The translations under genes were made by a program, and so were the position numbers. From contig CAWFPH010000003.1 of assembly GCA_963817615.1 (NCBI GenBank), positions 1,488,001 to 1,552,000 of the forward strand: a stretch of DNA of 64,000 nt, written 5' to 3'. The notes under the pieces were generated by a model that made no database searches, was not told the origin of the DNA, and saw nothing but the letters and a program-made list of their open reading frames with translations. This DNA comes from FEN-1219 sp963817615. GTDB taxonomy: Bacteria > Pseudomonadota > Gammaproteobacteria > Steroidobacterales > Rariloculaceae. Below are positions 52,321 to 60,909 of the stretch, in pieces. Position 1 is the stretch's first letter; every line of letters starts with the position of its first letter.

Positions 52321-54482
52321 GGCGGCGGCTCCGCGGGCACGCGCACGTCGGCGCGCGTGCGCGAGTCCGCCGTACGCTCGAGCTTCACGGTGCCGCCGTG
52401 GCGCTCGACGATGGAGCGCACGATGAACAGACCGAGCCCCAAGCCGCTCTCTTCGGGATCCTCGCCACCCGAGCGGTGGAACTGCTCGAACAGGCCGGTA
52501 TCGTCCGGGTCCTTCGGCCCAGTGCCCTCGTCCTCCACCCAGAACTCGAGGCCACCGCCCGCCGCCGCCCGCGCGCCGATCACGATCGCGGAATCCGGCG
52601 GGCCGAACTTGCTCGCGTTCGCGAGCAAGTTCACGAGCACCTGCGTGAGCCGCTGCTGATCGCCGCGGATCACGGGCACGTCGTCGAGCCGCAAATCGAT
52701 ACGCTGGCCGCGCTGCTCGATCAGCGGCTCGATCAGCTCGCGCGCGGCCACCACCACGTCGTCGAACAGCACGTCCTGGTGGCGAATGCCGAGCTGGCCG
52801 GCTTCGATGCGCACGCTTTCCAGCAGATTGTCGATCAGCCAGGTGAGGCGCTGCGTGCCGCGCAGCAGCGACGACACGAGCTCGCGCTGCGCGGCCGGGC
52901 TCATCGTGCCCAATCCGTCGCTCAGAAGCTCGATCGACGCGAGCTGCGCCGCGAGCGGCGTGCGGAACTCGTGGGAGATGTTGGCGAGCACGGTGTCCCG
53001 CGTGCGGCGCACGGCCTCGAGCTCCGTCTCGTCGCGCAGCACTTGCACCTGCAGATCGTCGGCCGGCGCGGCGCTCGCGATCACGACGCGGCGCACGCTG
53101 CCTTCGACCGGCGCGACCAGCTCCACCGCGCGTCCGGAGCCGAGCCGGCGCGCCTCCACGATCGGGCACGCGTAATCGCACGGCCGCCGCCCCTGCGCGT
53201 CGCGCTGCGGCTTCAGCACGTCGCCGCAGAACATGCCCACCGCCTCTTCCGCGGAGACCTTGAGCAACCGCGCGGCCTGTGGATTCAAGAACCGGATGCG
53301 GCGCTGCTCGTCGACGGCGTAGATGCCCTCGATGATGCCGCCGAGCACGGCCTGCGCCTGCGTCTCGCGGCGCCGCAGCTCGCCGGTGAGCGCGACTAGG
53401 TTGCGCCGCATCTCGTCCATCGTGTTGCCGAGCACGGTGAGCTCTTTGCCGCCGCCGGCCGGAATCGACGCAGCGAGGTCGCCGGAGCCGAGCCTGCGGG
53501 CAGCATCCGTGAGCCGCTGCACGGCGTCGATCCAATAGCGGCCGACGAGCACGCTACTCACGGTCGCGAGCGCCGCGATCAGGAACGCGACGAGCAGCAT
53601 GCGGTGCGTGCTGCGGCTCACGGGCCCCGTCACGCGATCCGCCGGCAGCACGGCCTCGAGCAGCGCGATCGTCTCGCCGGTCGATGCCGCAACCGGCACG
53701 CTCGCGACGTACGAATCGAGCGCCTCGACGTAGGCAGCTACCGGTTCGCCGCGCGACAGCGCGTCGGAGTTGAGCACCGCGAGCGGCCCCTCGCCGGGCT
53801 TGAACGACTCGTAGTCGACGATTCGCACTTCGAGGCCGGCGCGCTCCGCGAGCCGCATGGCGAGCCGCTCGTCCATGCGGCGCACGGTGATGACGTTCAC
53901 GCCCTCACGATCGGTAACGGCCGCTTCGGCGCCGGAGATCGCGACGCCCGGCTCCGCGCCGATCACGATGAAGCGCTCCCCTTGCTCGGCCACGGCCGTG
54001 AGCACGACGTTCCAATCGATCTTCTGTCCCGTGCTCGCGAGCACCTCGTTGCCGCTCGCGACCGCACAGCCGTCGAGGCCGGCGCCGTCGCAGTAGCGCT
54101 GCAGGTAGGGCGGCAGCGCATCGCGGATCGAGCCGCGCAGCAGGCGCTGCAGCGGCGGCCGCTCGCCCAGGATCCGGGCAGCCGTGAGCAGATCCTCGGT
54201 GCTCTGCCGCAGCCCTTCGCGTGCGGCCGCCACACCGAGCTCGACGCGCGTGAGCGCCTCGGTCTTGGCCAGCGAGCGCAAGGACCCCACGCCGAAGACG
54301 AGCATCGAGCCGACCGCGAGTGTCACGAGCACGCCCGTGACGATCGCGAGCCGGCCGGCCAAGCCCGGCGCATGGAGCTTCAGGTGTGTTCGCGCCGACC
54401 GGCCGGACGCCTCGGCGATCCGCACGAGCATGTCCGTGACGCCCGCGAGCCGGCCGGTCAAGCCCGGCAGCTGCAGCTTCAT
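52317..54482 (-). CDS. Membrane sensor histidine kinase
   Basis: 721 residues. After a duplicated N-terminus (residues 1-70), a first membrane helix (IVTGVLVTLAVGSMLVFGVG), a periplasmic domain of about 220 residues, a second helix (LLVAFLIAALATVSSVLVG), HAMP, a PAS-like segment (GGIIEGIYAVDEQRRIRFLN), and HisKA with SHEFRTPLAAQ (phosphorylated His), then HATPase NANASKF-like LLANASKFG and GLGLGLFIVR. A CDYACP Cys pair lies in the PAS region. The ATG overlaps the stop of cysW (ATGA), so it is translated in the sulfate operon. Ligand unknown. Confidence 0.93.
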   Translation of the reverse strand: MKLQLPGLTGRLAGVTDMLVRIAEASGRSARTHLKLHAPGLAGRLAIVTGVLVTLAVGSMLVFGVGSLRSLAKTEALTRVELGVAAAREGLRQSTEDLLTAARILGERPPLQRLLRGSIRDALPPYLQRYCDGAGLDGCAVASGNEVLASTGQKIDWNVVLTAVAEQGERFIVIGAEPGVAISGAEAAVTDREGVNVITVRRMDERLAMRLAERAGLEVRIVDYESFKPGEGPLAVLNSDALSRGEPVAAYVEALDSYVASVPVAASTGETIALLEAVLPADRVTGPVSRSTHRMLLVAFLIAALATVSSVLVGRYWIDAVQRLTDAARRLGSGDLAASIPAGGGKELTVLGNTMDEMRRNLVALTGELRRRETQAQAVLGGIIEGIYAVDEQRRIRFLNPQAARLLKVSAEEAVGMFCGDVLKPQRDAQGRRPCDYACPIVEARRLGSGRAVELVAPVEGSVRRVVIASAAPADDLQVQVLRDETELEAVRRTRDTVLANISHEFRTPLAAQLASIELLSDGLGTMSPAAQRELVSSLLRGTQRLTWLIDNLLESVRIEAGQLGIRHQDVLFDDVVVAARELIEPLIEQRGQRIDLRLDDVPVIRGDQQRLTQVLVNLLANASKFGPPDSAIVIGARAAAGGGLEFWVEDEGTGPKDPDDTGLFEQFHRSGGEDPEESGLGLGLFIVRSIVERHGGTVKLERTADSRTRADVRVPAEPPP

Positions 54483-54506
54483 GTGCGTTCGAGAGGACCG
54501 GCGCGG
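54324..54506 (-). repeat. 99-bp-period tandem duplication spanning the cysW end and kinase start
   Basis: Copy one (about 54423-54506) and copy two (about 54324-54407) align at a constant offset of 99 bases, for instance GAGCCGGCCGGTCAAGCCCGG against GAGCCGGCCGGCCAAGCCCGG. In the kinase this produces two similar peptides, MKLQLPGLTGRLAG and LKLHAPGLAGRLA, 33 residues apart; the second copy has CTG in place of the start ATG. The reading frame is kept. Confidence 0.75.
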
Positions 54507-55348
54507 CGCCGCCTCGACCCGAAGGCCTCGACCAGGGTCTTCACGATCAGCGTCAACAAGGCGAGCAACATGAGCAACGATGCCACGGCAAATGCACCGA
54601 CCGCATCATACTCGTCATAGAGCACTTGCGCCTGCAGCGGCATCGTGGTGGTCAGACCGCGGATGTGTCCCGAGACCACGGCCACGGCGCCGAATTCGCC
54701 CATCGCGCGCGCATTGCAGAGAATCACGCCGTAGAGCAAACCCCACCGGATGCTCGGCAGCGTTACGCGGAAGAACGTCATCCAACCGCCGGCGCCCAGA
54801 CTGACGGACGCCTCCTCCGCCTCTCGGCCCTGCAGCTGCATGATCGGAATCAGCTCGCGCGCGACGTACGGAAACGTCACGAGCAGCGTCGCGAGCACGA
54901 TGCCCGGCAGCGCGAACACGATCTGGATGTCGTTGTCGCGCAGCCACGGGCCGAACCAGCCCTGGGCGCCGAACAGGAGCACGAACATCAGGCCCGCGAT
55001 CACGGGCGAGACCGAGAACGGCAGGTCGATGAACGTGATCAGCACCTGCTTGCCGCGGAAGTCGAACTTTGCGATCGCCCATGCAGCCGCCACGCCGAAA
55101 ATCGTGTTCACCGGCACGACGATTGCGGCCGTCGTCAGCGTGAGCTTGATCGCGGCGATGGTATCGGGCGTCTGCAGCGCCTGCAGGTACACGGAGAGGC
55201 CGCGTGAGAACGCATAGCCGAGCACGGACGCGACCGGCACGACGAGAATCGTCGCGATGAATACGAGCGACAACGTAATGAGCCCGCAGCGCACGAGCCG
55301 AGGCGCGAAGCCGGAACGCACCCGGGTGGCCGCGATCGCATGCGCCAT
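54479..55348 (-). CDS. cysW: Sulfate/thiosulfate ABC transporter permease
   Basis: 289 residues, six predicted helices. CysW features: AIKLTLTTAAIVVPVNTIFGVAAAWAIAKFDFRGKQVLITFIDLPFSVSPVIAGLMFVLLFG (landmarks NTIFGVAAAWAIAKF, DLPFSVSPVIAGL), and ARAMGEFGAVAVVSGHIRG. Start ATG overlaps the cysT stop by one base. Its last codons lie inside the 99-bp duplication, and its stop overlaps the kinase ATG. Confidence 0.95.
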   Translation of the reverse strand: MAHAIAATRVRSGFAPRLVRCGLITLSLVFIATILVVPVASVLGYAFSRGLSVYLQALQTPDTIAAIKLTLTTAAIVVPVNTIFGVAAAWAIAKFDFRGKQVLITFIDLPFSVSPVIAGLMFVLLFGAQGWFGPWLRDNDIQIVFALPGIVLATLLVTFPYVARELIPIMQLQGREAEEASVSLGAGGWMTFFRVTLPSIRWGLLYGVILCNARAMGEFGAVAVVSGHIRGLTTTMPLQAQVLYDEYDAVGAFAVASLLMLLALLTLIVKTLVEAFGSRRRRAGPLERT

Positions 55349-56193
55349 CAGCGTCTCCCCGCCACGCGTCGAATGCGCCAGCCGTTGATCGCGTTGATCG
55401 TCAGCAGCATCACGAACGACACGCACAGCATCACGAGCCCGAGCGCGGCTGCGCCGACGTAATCGTATTGCTCGAGCTTGATCACGATCAGCAGCGGCGT
55501 GATCTCCGTGCGCATCGGCAAGTTGCCCGCGATGAAGATCACTGAGCCGTACTCGCCGACGGCGCGGGCGAACGCGAGCGTGAAGCCGGTCGCGAGCGAC
55601 GGCAGCACGGTCGGCAGGATCACGCGCCGGAACACGGTCCAGCGGCTCGCGCCGAGCGACTCCGCCGCTTCTTCGAGGTTCACGTCCACCTCCTCGAGCG
55701 CGGGCTGCACCGAGCGCACCACGAACGGCAGCCCGATCAGCGTCAGCGCGATCACCACACCGAGCCAGGTGTAGGTCACCTGAATGCCGAGCGGCTCGAG
55801 CCAACGGCCGATCCAACCGTTCTTGGCGAATACCGTCGCCAACGCGATGCCCGATACGGCGGTCGGCAGCGCGAACGGCAGATCGATGATGGCGTCGACG
55901 AGGCGGCGGAACGGAAAGCGGTAGCGCACGAGCGTCCACGCGATGATGAAGCCGAACACCGCGTTCACCGATGCCGCGAGCAGCGACGCGCCGAACGTGA
56001 GCCGGTACGCCGCGAGCGCCCGCGGCTCGAGCGCGATGTGGAGCAACTCCGAGACCGGCAAGCTCGCCGCACGCACGATCAGCGCGGCCATCGGCAGCAG
56101 CACGACGATGGCGAGAAACATGCCGGCGAAGCCGAGCGTGAGGCCGAAACCGGGCAACACGCTCGGGCTCACCCAGCCGGTCCGCGTCGCCAT
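55348..56193 (-). CDS. cysT: Sulfate/thiosulfate ABC transporter permease
   Basis: 281 residues. CysT/CysU landmarks: LRRFRFPFRRLVDAIIDLPFALPTAVSGIALATVF (landmark IDLPFALPTAVSGIAL), SLGASRWTVFRRVILPTVLPSLATGFTLAFARAVGEYGSVIFIAGN (landmark LAFARAVGEYGSVIF). Forms the membrane channel with CysW. It follows the sulfate-binding protein gene after 21 bp. Confidence 0.95.
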   Translation of the reverse strand: MATRTGWVSPSVLPGFGLTLGFAGMFLAIVVLLPMAALIVRAASLPVSELLHIALEPRALAAYRLTFGASLLAASVNAVFGFIIAWTLVRYRFPFRRLVDAIIDLPFALPTAVSGIALATVFAKNGWIGRWLEPLGIQVTYTWLGVVIALTLIGLPFVVRSVQPALEEVDVNLEEAAESLGASRWTVFRRVILPTVLPSLATGFTLAFARAVGEYGSVIFIAGNLPMRTEITPLLIVIKLEQYDYVGAAALGLVMLCVSFVMLLTINAINGWRIRRVAGRR

Positions 56194-56214
56194 CGTGCTC
56201 GCCTCGCCCCGTGC

Positions 56215-57309
56215 TCAGTGCGTCGCCGACGACGCATCCTCGGCCGAAAAGATCCGATCGTAGCTGCCGCCCTCCGCGAAGTGCGCAGCCTGCGCTTCGC
56301 GCCAACCGCCGAACGCCTCATCGACCGTGAACAGCTTGATCTTCGGAAACTGGTCGGCGTAGACCTGCGCGACGCCTGCGTCGCGCGGTCTGAAGTGATT
56401 GCGCGCGACGATGTTCTGACCTTCGGGCGTATAGAGATATTCGAGGTACGCCTCGGCGACCTCCCGCGTGCCCTTGCGGTCCACCACCGCGTCGATCATC
56501 GCCACGGGCGGCTCGGCGAGCACGCTGGTGGACGGCGCGACGACGTCGAACGCATCCGTGCCGAGCTGCGTGCGCGCGAGCAGCGCCTCGTTCTCCCACG
56601 CGAGCAGCACATCGCCGATGCCGCGCTGCACGAACGTGTTGGTCGCACCGCGCGCGCCCGTGTCCTGCACGGGGACATGCCGGTAGAGCTCGCGCACGAA
56701 CGCCTCAGCCTCGGCCTGCGCCTTATCGACTTGGGCTTTCGGCGCTTTCCCAAGCTTCGAGAAGTCGCCGCCGAGCGCACGCGACAGCGCAAAGCCCCAG
56801 GCCGCAAGGTAGTTCCAGCGCGCACCGCCCGAGGTCTTCGGATTCGGCGTGATGACTTGCACCCCCGGAGCGAGCAAATCCGGCCAATCCTTGATGTGCT
56901 TCGGGTTGCCCTTACGCACGAGGAACACGATGGTCGAGGTGTACGGCGTGCTGTTGTCGGGCAAGCGCGACTGCCAGTTCGCGGGCAGCCGATGGCTCTT
57001 CGTTTGAATATTGTCGATGTCCCACGCGAGCGCGAGCGTCACGACGTCCGCGTCGAGCCCGTCGATCACCGCGCGCGCTTGCGCGCCCGAGCCGTTGTGC
57101 GACATGCGAATCTGCACCTCTTGACCCGTGTCCGCGAGCCACTTCGCGGCAAACCGCTCGTTCACCTCTCGGTAGAGCTCGCGCGTCGGGTCGTAGGACA
57201 CGTTGAGCAGATGCACCACGCCGGAGCTGCCGCCGTCGCCGCACCCGCCGAGCGCGACCGCCAACAGAGGCAGCAACGCGCGCAATGACCGGCAAATCGA
57301 GCGCCGCAT
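56215..57309 (-). CDS. sbp: Sulfate-binding periplasmic protein (lipoprotein form)
   Basis: 364 residues. Signal ends at a lipobox, LALGGC-like VALGGCGDGG, so it is probably anchored in the membrane. Sbp motifs: LLNVSYDPTRELYREVNERF, RMSHNGSGAQARAVIDGLDADVVTLALAWDID (landmark SHNGSGAQARAVIDGL), NPKTSGGARWNYLAAWG, RGIGDVLLAWENEA. Binds sulfate or thiosulfate and hands it to CysTW. Second gene of the operon after cysA, nine bases from its stop. Confidence 0.94.
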   Translation of the reverse strand: MRRSICRSLRALLPLLAVALGGCGDGGSSGVVHLLNVSYDPTRELYREVNERFAAKWLADTGQEVQIRMSHNGSGAQARAVIDGLDADVVTLALAWDIDNIQTKSHRLPANWQSRLPDNSTPYTSTIVFLVRKGNPKHIKDWPDLLAPGVQVITPNPKTSGGARWNYLAAWGFALSRALGGDFSKLGKAPKAQVDKAQAEAEAFVRELYRHVPVQDTGARGATNTFVQRGIGDVLLAWENEALLARTQLGTDAFDVVAPSTSVLAEPPVAMIDAVVDRKGTREVAEAYLEYLYTPEGQNIVARNHFRPRDAGVAQVYADQFPKIKLFTVDEAFGGWREAQAAHFAEGGSYDRIFSAEDASSATH

Positions 57310-57318
57310 CGAGCGCGG

Positions 57319-59115
57319 CTATAGAGCCCACGCGGCCGCGAACGCCGGCTGCACGGCGACGCTCGAAGGCTCGTGCTCTTCACGCCCGCTCACGAACAGC
57401 ACGTCGGCCGACGAACACTCCTCGAGCAGCTTGCGCAAGTCGTCGAGGAGGTCGCTGCAGCGCTCCGGCGAGGTCAAGCCGATCACGACCAGCGTCTGCT
57501 CGTCGGAGGTGAGCAGCCGCTCCTTGATGACGTCGACGGGGCCGCCGCGGAACGTCTCGGTGCGGATATCGAGGCCGTGCAAGCGCAGCGACGCATTGCG
57601 CAGGTCGAGCAAGTCGCGGTAGCAGCCGCCCGTGAGCGAGCGCTCCTCGTCGCGCACGAGCATCGCGACATCGATCGTGAGGTGACGCGCGAGGCTCGCA
57701 GCCGCAGCAAGCGCCGCGTCGCGGCCGCTCGACGATGGCTCGACATAGATCAGCATGCGCTCCACGGGCCGGTCGCCGCCGCCGACTGCGAGCACTTGCC
57801 GCGCGCCCTGTTCGAGCAACCAGAGCGCCTCGGGCAGGTTCGCGCCGCGCTCGAGCATGACGACCGGCAAGCCGCGCACGCGCTCGCCCTTCTCCGAGCG
57901 GTGCGGATAGAGCAGCGGCTCCATGTGCATGCGCTCCGCGAGCTCGCGCACGATCGGCGTGCGGGCGAGTTGCTCGGCGGGTTTGCCGTCGGTCGTGATC
58001 AAGCGCAGGCTGCTGATCGGCGTCGGCAGCGCGTGCATGCGCTTGAAGCCGAACCAGACGGACTGGCCGACCTCGAGCGGCAGCGCTTCGACCTCGCGTG
58101 CGGTGCGCGAGGCATCGATAGAGAACGTCGCAGCACCGGGGCGTTGCGCGCTCGCGAGCGTCTCGGATGCCGCGGCCTCGAGCCGCAGCCTCTCGATCGC
58201 GCCGATGAACTGCACCTCGACGATCTTCGCCGTGCCGACGGCAGGCGCCGTGAGCTGATCGCGGCGCTCGGCCAGGACCACGTCCTCGGGCCGCACGACC
58301 ACGGCCGCCTCGTCGCCGGCACGCAGCGAGCGCGACCAGCGGTCGACTTGGAAGAACGACTCGCCGAGCTGCACGTCGCGGTAGCCGTACGGACCGAGCA
58401 ATAGATTCGCGGCGCCGAGGAACGTTGCGACGAAGCGTGTGCCGGGGCGTTGATACAGCGCGCGCGGCTCGCCGACCTCTTGCAGCCGGCCGCGATCCAT
58501 CACGCCGATGCGATCTGCCATGCTGAAGGCTTCTTCCTGGTCGTGCGTCACGAGGATCGTCGTGATACCGACCGCGCGCTGGATCTCGCGGATGGCGCGG
58601 CGCAACTCGTCGCGGATCTTCGCATCGAGCGCGCCGAACGGCTCGTCGAGCAGCAGCACGCGGGGCTCGTGCGCGAGCGAGCGCGCAAGCGCGACGCGCT
58701 GCTGCTGGCCGCCGGAAAGCTCGCTCGGCAGCCGCTCGTCGTAGCCCTCGAGCGACACGATCTTCAGCAGCTCGGCTCGGCGGCGGCGGCGCTCCGCCGC
58801 GCGCACGCGCCGCGCGCGCAGCGCGAACTCGATGTTGTCGGCCACCGTCATGTGGCGGAACAGCGCGTAGTTCTGGAAGACGAAACCGACCTCGCGCTCC
58901 TTCGCGCCGAGGTTCGTGACGTCACGGCCGTGCATCACGATGCGGCCATGGTCGATCGTCGTAAGCCCTGCTATCGCGCGGAGCAGAGTGCTCTTGCCGC
59001 TGCCGGACGGACCGAGCAGGACGAACAGTTCTCCCTCGGCAATGCTCGTCGTGACGTCGCTGATCGCGGCAGCGCCGCTGTAGTCCTTCGAGACCTGCTC
59101 GAGCAGTATCGACAT
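57319..59115 (-). CDS. cysA: Sulfate ABC transporter ATPase with an extra C-terminal Usp-like domain
   Basis: 598 residues, far longer than the usual 330-360. Residues 1-240 form the ATPase: GPSGSGKST (Walker A), LSGGQQQRVALARSLAHEPRVLLLDEPFGALD (landmarks LSGGQQQRV, LLLDEPFGALD), VTHDQEEAFSMADRI. Residues 240-355 are the TOBE-type regulatory part. From about 395 an added domain reads LPVVMLERGANLPEALWLLEQG, RMLIYVEPSSSGRDAALAAAASLARHLTIDVAMLV and LVVIGLTSPERCSDLLDDLRKLLEECSSADVLFV, resembling a universal-stress-protein fold. ATG at 59115. First gene of the sulfate operon. Confidence 0.9.
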   Translation of the reverse strand: MSILLEQVSKDYSGAAAISDVTTSIAEGELFVLLGPSGSGKSTLLRAIAGLTTIDHGRIVMHGRDVTNLGAKEREVGFVFQNYALFRHMTVADNIEFALRARRVRAAERRRRRAELLKIVSLEGYDERLPSELSGGQQQRVALARSLAHEPRVLLLDEPFGALDAKIRDELRRAIREIQRAVGITTILVTHDQEEAFSMADRIGVMDRGRLQEVGEPRALYQRPGTRFVATFLGAANLLLGPYGYRDVQLGESFFQVDRWSRSLRAGDEAAVVVRPEDVVLAERRDQLTAPAVGTAKIVEVQFIGAIERLRLEAAASETLASAQRPGAATFSIDASRTAREVEALPLEVGQSVWFGFKRMHALPTPISSLRLITTDGKPAEQLARTPIVRELAERMHMEPLLYPHRSEKGERVRGLPVVMLERGANLPEALWLLEQGARQVLAVGGGDRPVERMLIYVEPSSSGRDAALAAAASLARHLTIDVAMLVRDEERSLTGGCYRDLLDLRNASLRLHGLDIRTETFRGGPVDVIKERLLTSDEQTLVVIGLTSPERCSDLLDDLRKLLEECSSADVLFVSGREEHEPSSVAVQPAFAAAWAL

Positions 59116-59351
59116 GCGAAAGATTCGGACCTGTCGCAATACGGTGACTCATCGTACTCAACGTCGCGGCGGTTGTCGGTCTCGTCATGGTTATGTAGAG
59201 GTGACATTCCGGTTATATGCCGTTGCAAGCATCGGCGAAGAAGCGCGTGCAACCATTTGGTCCGTCGGAATTTGCGCATCCGTACGGGCGGGCACGCGCG
59301 GGCCGGCACGAATCGAGCAGCTCCGTGCCACAATCGGCAGCGGAGTCCCGA
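59116..59351. other. Divergent promoter region between cysA and the VirJ-like gene
   Basis: Holds the promoters of the sulfate operon and the hydrolase gene. Two direct copies of GGTTATRT occur near 59191 and 59212, 21 bases apart, a spacing compatible with an activator site such as CysB, but no consensus could be confirmed. Confidence 0.35.
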
Positions 59352-60191
59352 ATGCGTCGCGCCACCCCCATTGCACGTCCGCTCGCGAACGCGGCGGCCG
59401 TTGCAGTCCTCCATCTCGCCGCCGCGGGCGTCTGCCGAGCGGCGCTCGCACCCGAGCCCGGCGTTTTCGACGTGAGCCGCCATGTCGTCACGGTGGGCGG
59501 GCACCGCCTGCATGCGCTTTACGTGAAGCCCTCGGTCCCGAAGCACGCGGAGTACTTCCTCGTGTTCGCGACCGGCGACGGCGGCTGGCACGGCACGAGC
59601 GAGGCGCTCTTCCGGCACCTGGCCGAGCAGGGCTACCTGATGGCGGGCTTCAGCGCGCCGCAGGCCCTGAACCCGGTGCGGCGCTCCGGTAAGCGCTACG
59701 GAATCGGTCCGGCCGCGACGCGGCTTGCCGAGCTGCTCGTGCAGACGAAACAGAGTCTCGGCGTCGCGCCGAACGCACGCATGATCGTCGTCGGCTTCTC
59801 GCGCGGTGCGTCGGCGGTCGCATTCACGGCGGTCACGCCGCTGTTGCGGACGGGCCTCGCGGGCGCGGTCGCGATCTCACTCACCCGCGAGAGCGACTAT
59901 TTGCGGGCGCCCGACCTCGGCCGGCGCCCGCCCGAGATCCAAGTGGACAAGCGAAACAGGATCCTCATCTATCCGGCGCTCAAGATGGCCGGCCCGACGC
60001 CGTTCGCAGTGATCGAGTCCACGGGCGATCACTACGTGCCGGCCGCGGAGTCGCGAACGCTGCTCGGCCCCGACACGCCGACGCTGCGACTCTACGAGGT
60101 CGACGCGCACAACCACTCGTTCCGGGGCGGCCGCGCCGAGCTGCTTCGCGACCTCGACGACGCGCTCGCATGGATCGAAACGCGGCATTGA
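59352..60191 (+). CDS. AcvB/VirJ-family alpha/beta hydrolase
   Basis: 279 residues with a signal peptide (ANAAAVAVLHLAAAGVCRAALA, about residues 11-32). VirJ-like core: FLVFATGDGGWHGTSEALFRHLAEQGYLMAGF (landmark TGDGGWHGTSEALF), nucleophile elbow VGFSRGAS with Ser, and C-terminal DAHNHSFRGG carrying the catalytic His. In Agrobacterium AcvB hydrolyses lysyl-phosphatidylglycerol in the periplasm, so a membrane-lipid role is the closest precedent. Separate from the cys and kdp operons. Confidence 0.8.
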   Translation: MRRATPIARPLANAAAVAVLHLAAAGVCRAALAPEPGVFDVSRHVVTVGGHRLHALYVKPSVPKHAEYFLVFATGDGGWHGTSEALFRHLAEQGYLMAGFSAPQALNPVRRSGKRYGIGPAATRLAELLVQTKQSLGVAPNARMIVVGFSRGASAVAFTAVTPLLRTGLAGAVAISLTRESDYLRAPDLGRRPPEIQVDKRNRILIYPALKMAGPTPFAVIESTGDHYVPAAESRTLLGPDTPTLRLYEVDAHNHSFRGGRAELLRDLDDALAWIETRH

Positions 60192-60210
60192 CCCACACGG
60201 GGCCTGCAGG

Positions 60211-60909
60211 CTAGACCGGCGGATCGATCAGCCGGTAGCCGATGCCGGGCTCGTTCGCGATGTAGCGAGGATCCGCGGGGTCGTCGCCGAGCTTCTCGCG
60301 CAACTGGCCGACATACACGCGCAGGTATTGCGTGTCGTGCTCGTGAACCTTGCCCCATACCTCACCGAGAAGCTGCTTGTGCGTAACGACTTTGCCGCGG
60401 TGCAGCGCGAGCAGCGCGAGCAGGTCGAACTCCTTCGGCGTGAGCTTGATCTCGGCGCCGTCGAGTCGAACCTCATGCTTCGCCACGTCGAGCGTGAGCT
60501 TGCCGATCTCGTAGACGGCGGATGCTGTGCGCTCGGGGTGGCGATCGCGCAGCGACGCGCGGATGCGTGCCGTGAGCTCGCCCATCGCAAACGGCTTCGT
60601 CACATAATCGCTTGCGCCCGCGTCCAGCGCGGCGACTTTTTGCTGCTCGTCCGCGCGTACCGACAATACGATGATCGGCACGTCGGCGGTCCCGCGCAGC
60701 GCTTGAATCAGATCCGTGCCGTCCACGTCCGGCAGGCCGAGGTCGAGCACCACGATGTCGGGCCGCTTCGCGCCGATTTGCCGCAGCGCCTCGGCGCCGC
60801 TCGCGGCTTCGATCACTTCGAAGCGCTCGGCCGAGAGGCTGATCCTCAAGAACTTCCTGATCGGCGCCTCGTCGTCGACGACGAGCACGCGCGGCACGCC
60901 CGCCGTCAT
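60211..60909 (-). CDS. kdpE: Kdp operon response regulator
   Basis: 232 residues, OmpR type. Receiver: VLVVDDEAPIRKFLRISL, VVLDLGLPDVDG (phosphorylated Asp), VLSVRADEQQKV, TKPFAMGEL. DNA-binding: LTPKEFDLLALLALHRGKVVTHKQLLGEVWG (landmark LTPKEFDLLALL) and TQYLRVYVGQLREKL, RYIANEPGIGYRL. ATG overlaps the kdpD stop (ATGA). Activates kdpFABC when potassium is low. Confidence 0.95.
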   Translation of the reverse strand: MTAGVPRVLVVDDEAPIRKFLRISLSAERFEVIEAASGAEALRQIGAKRPDIVVLDLGLPDVDGTDLIQALRGTADVPIIVLSVRADEQQKVAALDAGASDYVTKPFAMGELTARIRASLRDRHPERTASAVYEIGKLTLDVAKHEVRLDGAEIKLTPKEFDLLALLALHRGKVVTHKQLLGEVWGKVHEHDTQYLRVYVGQLREKLGDDPADPRYIANEPGIGYRLIDPPV

